From an uncultured Altererythrobacter sp. (GTDB lineage: Bacteria > Pseudomonadota > Alphaproteobacteria > Sphingomonadales > Sphingomonadaceae): a stretch of 6,113 nt of DNA. Under the pieces are notes generated by a model. That model was given only the letters and a program-made list of their open reading frames with translations. It ran no database searches and had not been told where the DNA came from. Location: contig CAMPIA010000081.1 of assembly GCA_946886175.1 (NCBI GenBank), forward strand, positions 1-6,113. The letters are read 5' to 3'. Position numbers and translations under genes: made by a program. Positions 1 to 5,410 of this stretch are shown one piece after another. The first letter of the stretch is position 1. Every line of letters starts with the position of its first letter.

Positions 1-66
1 CGGTTTGCGCGGCCTGTAGCTGCGAAAGCCGGTGCTGCCAACCGCCTTTTTCGGACGGCGGAAGGG
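1..66. other. Edge sequence without a supportable gene
   Basis: This stretch lies downstream of the pgeF stop codon. On the plus strand one frame reads Gly-Leu-Arg-Gly-Leu and then TAG at 17-19, which could be the tail of a convergent gene entering from the left, but five codons are too few to judge. The minus strand is open in all frames, with only a TTG as a possible start. A short inverted repeat, CCGCC (42-46) and GGCGG (57-61) around a 10-nt loop, could form a weak hairpin after pgeF. It has no following T-run in either direction, so I do not call it a terminator. Confidence 0.3.
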
Positions 67-819
67 TTACCCGCCGAGCGCGACGAGCGAGATCAGCCGC
101 CCGTAATTCGCCTCGCCGCGATGTGTGGCGCGGCGGTAGGAATAGAACCGCTCGGGATCGGCGTACGTGTCGCAGCCCAGCGCTTCGACCGTTTCCACGC
201 CCGCCGATCGCAGCCGCAGTGCGACATAGCCGGGCAGATCGAACTGCCAGTGCCCCGGTGGGCCCGGTGCGAAGAAGCGCGCGTCACCGTCGCCGAACCG
301 CGCGCGAAAGCCGTCGTCGACCTCGTAGCTCGGCTGCGCGATGCACGGCCCGATCGCCGCCGCGATCCGCTCGCGCGCGGCGCCGAGCGCGACCATCGCG
401 TCGACGGTGTTCTCGATTACCCCGCCGTGCGCGCCGCGCCATCCGGCATGTGCCGCGCCGACCACGCCCGCCGCGCGGTCGGCAAGCAGCACCGGGGCGC
501 AGTCGGCGGTAACGATGGCGAGCAGAACGCCCGGCCTGCCGGTCGCGAGCGCGTCCGCGCGCGGGCGGTCGTCATCGCTCCAGGGATCGACGACGGCGGC
601 GACATCGGGCGAGTGGACCTGGTGCACCCCGACCAGCGCGGCGCCGGGCAGGACCGCTTCGGCGGCCAGCCGGCGGTTCTCGCGCACCGACGCCGGATCG
701 TCGCCGGCACCGAAGCCGCACTGCAGCCCGGCGGCCACGCCTGTCGAGACGCCGCCGCGCCGGGTCATGAACCCGTGCGGCACGCCCGCGAGCACCCGCG
801 CCTGGAGCGCTTCAGCCAA
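67..819 (-). CDS. pgeF: Laccase-domain protein PgeF/YfiH (peptidoglycan editing factor, purine nucleoside enzyme family)
   Basis: The 250-residue product belongs to the YfiH/LACC1 family (E. coli YfiH is about the same length). Known members are cytoplasmic metalloenzymes. They are described as polyphenol oxidases, as purine nucleoside phosphorylase/adenosine deaminase-type enzymes, and as PgeF, which removes UDP-MurNAc precursors carrying L-Ser instead of L-Ala. The sequence shows the family signature: PHGFMTRRGGVS (14-25), GVHQVHSPD with His66 and His69 (64-72), TADC with Cys107, GAAHAGWRG with His124 (121-129), IGPCI (156-160), and a C-terminal C-x-D-x(6)-F-x-SYRR block. Cys107 and His124 match the metal-binding positions I recall for E. 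coli YfiH. The start is TTG (817-819), overlapping the end of pepN by 8 nt. It is preferred because the family's N-terminal motif begins about 13 residues later and no ATG or GTG precedes it in frame. A weak GGGCGG lies just upstream. Translation is probably coupled to pepN. The exact substrate cannot be read from sequence. Confidence 0.93.
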   Translation of the reverse strand: MAEALQARVLAGVPHGFMTRRGGVSTGVAAGLQCGFGAGDDPASVRENRRLAAEAVLPGAALVGVHQVHSPDVAAVVDPWSDDDRPRADALATGRPGVLLAIVTADCAPVLLADRAAGVVGAAHAGWRGAHGGVIENTVDAMVALGAARERIAAAIGPCIAQPSYEVDDGFRARFGDGDARFFAPGPPGHWQFDLPGYVALRLRSAGVETVEALGCDTYADPERFYSYRRATHRGEANYGRLISLVALGG

Positions 820-3475
820 GCGACCGCCCGACCTGTTCGGAGGTGTCGCGCGAGAGCCCGGGCGCGGCGGCGATCCGCTCGAGCTCGCCGCGCATCAGCG
901 CCGCGCGGCCCGGCTCGATCCGCCGCCAGCGGCCGAGCGCGGGCACGAATCGCGCCGCGGTCTGCGCGTTGATCGGATCGAGCGCGAGGATCAGGTCGGC
1001 GATCACGCGGTAGCCTTCGCCGCTCGCCGCGTGGAATCCCTGCGCGGTGCCGGTGAACGGCATGTAGAGCGAGCGCACGCGATTGGGGTTCTTGAGCGTG
1101 AAATCGGGATGTCCGGCCAGCGCCTTCACATGGTCGAGCACTTCGGGATGGAGCGAACTCGCCTGGAGCGCGAACCACTTGTCGATCGCCAGCGGGTTGC
1201 CCTGATAGCGGCGGTAGAAATCGGCCAACCGGTCGGCGCTCGCCGCGCCGGGCAACCCCGCGAGCACCATCAGCGCGCCCTGGCGATCGGTCATGTTGTC
1301 CGCCGCATCGTACTGCGCCGCCGCCATGTCCGACGCGCGCCGCGGATCGCCCGCGGCAAGGTAGGACAGCGCCAGCGTCTTGACCTTGCGCGCGCCCCGC
1401 GCCGCGCGCTCGAGGCTGTAGGGCACCTCGCTCGCACGGGCGTGGATCGTGCGCAGGACGTCGCCGAGTTCGTCCGCCAGCCATGCCTTGAGCCCTTCGC
1501 GCTCGGCCCGGATGCGGCCCGGATCGGCAACCAGCATCTGTTCGGCGAGATAAGTCTCGCCCGGCAGGACCATGAGCTCGCCGCGCATGAGATCGTCGAG
1601 CGCGGGATCCGCGAGAATCGACGACAGCGCCTCGCGAATCGCGTCGCGCCCCGCGCTCTGCTCGCGCGTGTCGAGCCCTTCGCCGGCCGCGGCGACGAGA
1701 TAGCCGACCACGAGTTCCTGCATCGCCTCGGCGCGCGCGAAGGCGTCGTCGTCGCGCGCGGCGAGGAACACCAGATCCTCGCGCGGGACATGGCGCTCGA
1801 TCGAGACGGGGGCGGAAAAGCCGCGGTTGATCGACAGCACCGGCGCTTCGGCGAAGCCTTCGAACGCGATTATCTTCTCGGCGCTGTCGAACACGACGAG
1901 CTGTTCGCCCGCGTGGGATCCGCTCGCGCGGTCGAACAGCGCGAGCTTGAGCGGGATCGGCATCGGATGCTTGGCCGGCTGCCCCGGGGTCGGCGGCACC
2001 TGCTGCCTGAGCGTCAGCGTCGCGACATCGCCTTCGTGGGTCAGCGAGATCGACACCTTGGGCGTGCCGGCCTGCGAATACCACAGGCGGAACTTTTCGA
2101 GATCGAGCCCCGCGCCGTCCTCCATCGCGGTGACGAAATCCTCGCAGGTCGCCGCCTCGCCGTCATGCCGGTCGAAGTAGAGATCGGTGCCCGCGCGGAA
2201 CGCCTCGGGCCCGGCCATCGTGCGCATCATGCGGATGACCTCTGCCCCCTTGTTGTACACCGTCGCGGTGTAGAAGTTCGATATTTCACGAAAGCTGTCG
2301 GGCCGGATCGGATGCGCGAGCGGCCCCGAATCCTCGGGAAACTGGACCGAGCGCAGCACGCGCACGTCCTCGATCCGCTTGACCGCCTCGCCCTGCATGT
2401 CCTGCGAGAAGAGCTGGTCGCGCAGCACGGTGAAGCCTTCCTTGAGGCTCAGCTGGAACCAGTCGCGGCAGGTCACGCGGTTGCCCGACCAGTTGTGGAA
2501 ATATTCGTGTCCGATCACCCCCTCGATCGCGTCGAAATCGCCGTCGGTCGCGGTCTCCGGGTCGGCGAGCACGTATTTGGTGTTGAATACGTTGAGGCCC
2601 TTGTTCTCCATCGCCCCCATGTTGAAATCGCCCACCGCGACGATGTTGAACAGATCGAGATCGTATTCGCGGCCGAACGTGTCCTCGTCCCACTTCATCG
2701 ACCGCTTGAGCGATTCGAGCGCGTGGTCGGTGCGCGCGATATCCTCCGCGCGGACCCAGACGTTGAGCGCGACCTCGCGCCCCGAGCGGGTGGTGAAGCT
2801 GCCCGAATTGGCGACCAGGTCGCCCGCGACGAGCGCGAAGAGATAGCTCGGCTTGGGCCAGGGGTCGTGCCACTCGGCCCAGTGCGCGCCGCCCTCGCCC
2901 TCGCCTTCGCCGACCTTGTTGCCGTTCGACAGTAGCACCGGGAACAGCGACTTCAGCCCCGTCATCCGCACGCGGTAGATCGAGAGCACGTCGGGCCGGT
3001 CGGGGAAGAACGCTATCCGGCGGAAGCCCTCCGCCTCGCACTGCGTGCAGAGCATGCCGTTCGAGGCGTAGAGCCCCATGAGCTGCGAATTGGCCGAAGG
3101 GTCGATCTCGGTCTCGATCGTAATCTCGTGCGCTTCGCCGGGCAGCGGCAGCACGAGGTCGCCGTCGTCGAGCGACCAGTCGTTCACCGCATCGCCATCG
3201 ATCGCGACCGAGCCCGGGGTCAGCCCGTCGCCGTTGAGGCGGATGGTGTCGGTGATGTCGGTAGCATCGGCGGCCGGGTTGCGCGCGACCGAGAGCGTCG
3301 CGGTGATCCGTGTTCTTTCGAGGCCGAGGTCGAAATCGAGCGCGATTTCGGGCACCAGCCAGCCGAAGGGCCGGTAATCCTCGCGCCGGATCAACTCGGG
3401 CTGCTGCGGTTCGGGCGCGGCGTCGGCCATTTCGGGATTGCCGTCGGGCGTGGTGGGGTTGGTAGCAATATCCAT
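812..3475 (-). CDS. pepN: Aminopeptidase N, M1 family zinc metallopeptidase
   Basis: The 887-residue product (E. coli PepN has 870) is a cytoplasmic M1 aminopeptidase that removes N-terminal residues from peptides. An N-terminal beta domain (about residues 20-230) leads into the catalytic domain. This contains the exopeptidase motif GAMEN (287-291), the zinc motif HEYFH (His323, Glu324, His327), the third zinc ligand Glu346 in LKEG, and the transition-state tyrosine, Tyr407, in TVYNKGAEVIRM. The Ig-like and long alpha-helical C-terminal domains follow, to residue 887. I place the start at ATG 3473-3475. The frame stays open to a TTG at 3538, but that would run into the divergent gene and adds unconserved residues. 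ATG 3428-3430 is another option. An AGGA (TCCT on the plus strand, 3492-3495) lies 16 nt upstream, farther than ideal. A three-copy GGCGAG-type hexamer encodes GEGEGEGG (189-196) without changing the local length relative to E. coli. The stop overlaps pgeF. Function is secure; only the exact start is uncertain. Confidence 0.97.
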   Translation of the reverse strand: MDIATNPTTPDGNPEMADAAPEPQQPELIRREDYRPFGWLVPEIALDFDLGLERTRITATLSVARNPAADATDITDTIRLNGDGLTPGSVAIDGDAVNDWSLDDGDLVLPLPGEAHEITIETEIDPSANSQLMGLYASNGMLCTQCEAEGFRRIAFFPDRPDVLSIYRVRMTGLKSLFPVLLSNGNKVGEGEGEGGAHWAEWHDPWPKPSYLFALVAGDLVANSGSFTTRSGREVALNVWVRAEDIARTDHALESLKRSMKWDEDTFGREYDLDLFNIVAVGDFNMGAMENKGLNVFNTKYVLADPETATDGDFDAIEGVIGHEYFHNWSGNRVTCRDWFQLSLKEGFTVLRDQLFSQDMQGEAVKRIEDVRVLRSVQFPEDSGPLAHPIRPDSFREISNFYTATVYNKGAEVIRMMRTMAGPEAFRAGTDLYFDRHDGEAATCEDFVTAMEDGAGLDLEKFRLWYSQAGTPKVSISLTHEGDVATLTLRQQVPPTPGQPAKHPMPIPLKLALFDRASGSHAGEQLVVFDSAEKIIAFEGFAEAPVLSINRGFSAPVSIERHVPREDLVFLAARDDDAFARAEAMQELVVGYLVAAAGEGLDTREQSAGRDAIREALSSILADPALDDLMRGELMVLPGETYLAEQMLVADPGRIRAEREGLKAWLADELGDVLRTIHARASEVPYSLERAARGARKVKTLALSYLAAGDPRRASDMAAAQYDAADNMTDRQGALMVLAGLPGAASADRLADFYRRYQGNPLAIDKWFALQASSLHPEVLDHVKALAGHPDFTLKNPNRVRSLYMPFTGTAQGFHAASGEGYRVIADLILALDPINAQTAARFVPALGRWRRIEPGRAALMRGELERIAAAPGLSRDTSEQVGRSLG

Positions 3476-3528
3476 GGCGGCAGCTTCTAGGTCCTTTCCC
3501 TCGCGCGTCCACCGGGTAGAACATCGAT
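3476..3528. promoter_or_regulatory. Divergent intergenic gap between pepN and the SDR gene
   Basis: This 53-bp gap separates two divergently transcribed genes, so promoters for both must lie here or reach into the opposite coding sequence. I see no convincing -35/-10 pair. On the plus strand, TAGAAC (3517-3522) is a poor -10 candidate. It would start transcription almost at the ATG at 3529, implying a near-leaderless mRNA, and no TTGACA-like hexamer precedes it. No operator-like palindrome stands out. The region is assigned by position only. Confidence 0.3.
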
Positions 3529-4320
3529 ATGGCGACAATGTTCATTTTCGGCATGGGCTATACCGCGAAACGTGTCGCCGCCGCGCTGGAGGCGCGCGGG
3601 TGGCGCGTGGAGGGCACCGGCCGCGACGGCTCGCTGGCGTTCGCTGACCGCGAGGCGGTGGGCCACGCGCTGGCGCAGGCGACGCACGTGCTGTCTTCTG
3701 TCCCGCCTGCGCGCGAGAGCGGGCAGGACGATGTGCTGGCGGCCTACGGTGGGTTGCTCAGCGGCGGGCGCTGGCTCGGCTATCTCTCATCGACCGGAGT
3801 CTATGGCGATACCGGCGGCGCGTGGGCAGACGAGAGCGCGCCCGTGGGCGGCGGGCGGCGAGCGGCGCGCGCGCATGCCGATGCCGAGTGGCTGGCGATC
3901 GGCGCGCGAGTGTTCCGCCTGCCGGGAATCTACGGGCCGGGGCGCAGCGCGCTCGACCGGGTGCGCGCGGACAAGGCGCACCGGATCGATCTGCCGGATC
4001 AGGTCTTCAGCCGGGTGCATGTCGAGGATATCGTGGCGGGCGTGCTCGCCGCGCTGGCTTCAGGCGATGGAGCGCCTGCGGGCGCCTACAACCTCGCCGA
4101 CGACCTGCCGGCGAGCCAGAACGCGGTGATCGAGGAGGCGTGCCGCCTGCTCGGCCGCGCGCCGCCGCCGTTGCAGACGATCGACGAAGCGGGCCTGTCG
4201 GCCATGGCGCGCGGATTCTACGCCGAGAACCGGCGCGTCGCGAACGGCAAGGCCAAGCGCGTGCTCGGCTGGCGGCCAGGATATTCTACGTTTCGCGAGG
4301 GGTTGGCTTCGTTGGTTTGA
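3529..4320 (+). CDS. Atypical SDR-superfamily NAD(P)-binding protein, YeeZ-like epimerase/dehydratase family
   Basis: The 263-residue product has an N-terminal Rossmann fold. A beta strand runs into FGMGYTAKR (7-15), a GxGxxA nucleotide-binding turn instead of the classical GxxGxxG. YLSSTGVYGD (85-94) is the strand-5 motif of extended SDR proteins, RLPGIYGPGRS (130-140) and FSRVHVEDIV (160-169) are also family-typical, and the C-terminus carries the AKRVLGW-x-P motif seen in epimerase-like members. The usual Tyr-x-x-x-Lys catalytic pair is missing: the expected stretch after the VYGD motif reads AARAHADAEW. This fits the atypical, YeeZ-type SDRs, whose substrate is unknown. A redox, epimerase or purely cofactor-sensing role is possible. 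The start may be ATG 3529 or ATG 3538 (MFIFGMG); neither has a strong ribosome-binding site. The gene diverges from pepN and converges on the EamA transporter gene. Its TGA stop directly abuts the left arm of the 4321-4486 palindrome. Confidence 0.88.
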   Translation: MATMFIFGMGYTAKRVAAALEARGWRVEGTGRDGSLAFADREAVGHALAQATHVLSSVPPARESGQDDVLAAYGGLLSGGRWLGYLSSTGVYGDTGGAWADESAPVGGGRRAARAHADAEWLAIGARVFRLPGIYGPGRSALDRVRADKAHRIDLPDQVFSRVHVEDIVAGVLAALASGDGAPAGAYNLADDLPASQNAVIEEACRLLGRAPPPLQTIDEAGLSAMARGFYAENRRVANGKAKRVLGWRPGYSTFREGLASLV

Positions 4321-4347
4321 TTCACGCGGAGACGCGGAGGCGCGGAG
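4321..4347 (+). repeat. Left terminal inverted repeat of the palindrome
   Basis: The arm begins TTCA and continues with three CGCGGAG units at 4325-4331, 4333-4339 and 4341-4347. They are separated by single bases A and G, so the internal period is 8 bp. It starts at the base after the TGA stop of the SDR gene. It pairs with 4460-4486. Confidence 0.9.
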
Positions 4348-4417
4348 GGGTTGCGCGCGATCTTCTGTCGATCTGTTCCCGCGAAGCGGCGTTGAGATGA
4401 TGTCGGTGCAAATGAGA

Positions 4418-4431
4418 CCCGCATTCGCGGG
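4418..4431. repeat. Inner short hairpin in the palindrome core
   Basis: CCCGC (4418-4422) and GCGGG (4427-4431) form a perfect 5-bp GC stem around the tetraloop ATTC. Read on the minus strand, the surrounding text GTCATCCCGCGAATGCGGGT resembles the extragenic palindromes of the CCCGC-GAAT-GCGGG type that I recall as common in proteobacterial intergenic DNA. It could be a separate repeat family nested in the larger element, or part of that element's standard core. Confidence 0.7.
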
Positions 4432-4459
4432 ATGACGAACATCTCAGCCTTCACCACAT

Positions 4460-4486
4460 CTCCGCGCCTCCGCGCCTCCGCGTGAA
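4460..4486 (-). repeat. Right terminal inverted repeat of the palindrome
   Basis: Three CTCCGCG units (4460-4466, 4468-4474, 4476-4482) are followed by TGAA. This is the reverse complement of the left arm except for one base (4475). It ends 3 bp outside the TGA stop (4490-4492, read on the minus strand) of the EamA transporter gene. Confidence 0.9.
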
Positions 4487-4489
4487 CAA

Positions 4490-5410
4490 TCACACTTGCC
4501 GCGCGCGCAGGGCGAGGATCATGCCGGAGATGCCGAGCACCGCACCGCCAGCCGCCAGCAGCGACCACTGATAGCCTTCGACCAGCGTCGAGATCAGCAT
4601 CGCGACCACGATCACCAGCACCCCGTTGTAGGCCGCGCGGCCGGGGCCGAGTTCGCGCACGATGGTGTAGTAGAGCGGGAACGTTACCACCGATCCCGCG
4701 ATCGCGAGCCAGGCGGTTCCGGCCCAGAAGGCCGGCGCGGCGGGAAACACCGGCGGGCCTGCGGTGAACCAGGCGAACGCCACGTCGAAGCCGGTTCCGT
4801 AGAGCATCGACCAGGCGAGCAGGCTCGCCATCGGCAGCACGCGCCCGGTCTCGTTCGCCTGGATCACGTTGGCGATCGAGGCCGAGAGGATGCCGCCCGC
4901 CGCCAGCATCACCCCGAGCACGACGTTTCCTCCCAATGGCGAGAGCTGCGCTTCGTGCAGCAGCAGCAGCGAGATGCCCGCGATCGCCACCGCGCTGCCC
5001 GCGAGGAACCGCGGCGTCACCCGCTGGCCGAGCAGCCACGCGCCGAGCAGTGCGTTGGGCACCATCAGCATCCCGAACATCACCGCCACCACGCCCGAGG
5101 TCAGATGCAGCTCCGCCCGATAGACGAAGTTGAAGTTGCCGCAGAACTGCGTGAGGCCGATCGCCAGAGCGAGCAGGTGCCCGGCCCGGCCGATCGCCAG
5201 GCCGCGCCGCATCGCCAGCGCGACCGCGAACATCGCCGGGGTCGCGAGCGCGAAGCGGTAGGCGACCGACCAGCTCGGCGGCACTTCGGCGATCTGGCCG
5301 GTGATGACGAACCAGGTCGAGCCCCAGATGAGCGCGACGAGCACGAAGGGGAGCACGATCGCCGGCCGCAGCAGCGCGTGCGGCGGAGCGCCCTCCTCGG
5401 CCCGGTTCAT
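4490..5410 (-). CDS. EamA/DMT-family transporter, ten membrane helices
   Basis: The 306-residue product is an inner-membrane permease of the drug/metabolite transporter superfamily. It has about ten hydrophobic segments, near residues 15-35, 45-66, 75-95, 103-127, 134-151, 160-182, 193-215, 226-247, 255-276 and 280-301. These form two EamA repeats of roughly 140 residues each. Helix 1 has the family motif LIWGSTWFVITGQ (27-39). Relatives export amino acids (RhtA), cysteine-pathway metabolites, purines or other small molecules; this sequence does not reveal the substrate. The start is ATG 5408-5410, inside the stop of the threonine aldolase gene (ATGA, 4-nt overlap). No Shine-Dalgarno sequence is visible, so translation is probably coupled. 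The frame is open farther upstream, but that part is arginine-rich shadow of the aldolase gene. The TGA stop (4490-4492) lies next to the right arm of the palindrome. Linkage to the aldolase hints at an amino-acid-related substrate, which is inference. Confidence 0.93.
   Translation of the reverse strand: MNRAEEGAPPHALLRPAIVLPFVLVALIWGSTWFVITGQIAEVPPSWSVAYRFALATPAMFAVALAMRRGLAIGRAGHLLALAIGLTQFCGNFNFVYRAELHLTSGVVAVMFGMLMVPNALLGAWLLGQRVTPRFLAGSAVAIAGISLLLLHEAQLSPLGGNVVLGVMLAAGGILSASIANVIQANETGRVLPMASLLAWSMLYGTGFDVAFAWFTAGPPVFPAAPAFWAGTAWLAIAGSVVTFPLYYTIVRELGPGRAAYNGVLVIVVAMLISTLVEGYQWSLLAAGGAVLGISGMILALRARQV

Larger units (their letters stand above)
4321..4486. repeat. 166-bp MITE-like/REP-like imperfect palindrome filling a convergent intergenic gap
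   Basis: The element is bounded by 27-bp inverted arms (4321-4347 and 4460-4486) that match at 26 of 27 positions; position 4332 (A) faces 4475 (C). The 112-bp core holds an inner hairpin at 4418-4431, an inverted relative of it at 4377-4390, and a TGAGATG/CATCTCA pair (4393-4399 and 4440-4446). There is no plausible coding sequence and no transposase. Translations through the arms give peptides such as HAETRRRGG and PPRLRVN. From memory, these recur as spurious tails in annotated alphaproteobacterial proteins, which suggests a dispersed repeat family. The element occupies 166 of the 169 bp between two convergent stop codons, so as RNA it could fold as a terminator for either direction, though no U-tract follows. 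I see no clear target-site duplication. Calling it mobile is inference; the repeat structure is directly visible. Confidence 0.85.

Noticed and set aside
42..61. Rho-independent terminator after pgeF
   Set aside because: The stem is only 5 bp with a 10-nt loop and no T-tract follows on either strand.
341..2935. An 864-codon open frame on the plus strand, antisense to pepN and pgeF
   Set aside because: It is rich in Arg, Ala and His with no recognisable domain, crosses two well-supported genes on the other strand, and is the expected result of G/C-biased third positions reducing antisense stops.
3476..3538. N-terminal extension of pepN to a TTG start (21 extra residues)
   Set aside because: It starts on TTG without a ribosome-binding site, overlaps the start of the divergent gene, and has an unconserved Arg/Thr/Ser-rich composition; the ATG at 3475 is more plausible.
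4321..4486. CRISPR array, because of the regular CGCGGAG units
   Set aside because: The units are 7 bp with 1-bp spacing and arranged as inverted arms. There are no 25-40 bp repeats with unique spacers.
4958..4970. CAG repeat in the transporter gene
   Set aside because: It is simply four consecutive Leu CTG codons in a membrane helix, normal for this codon bias.
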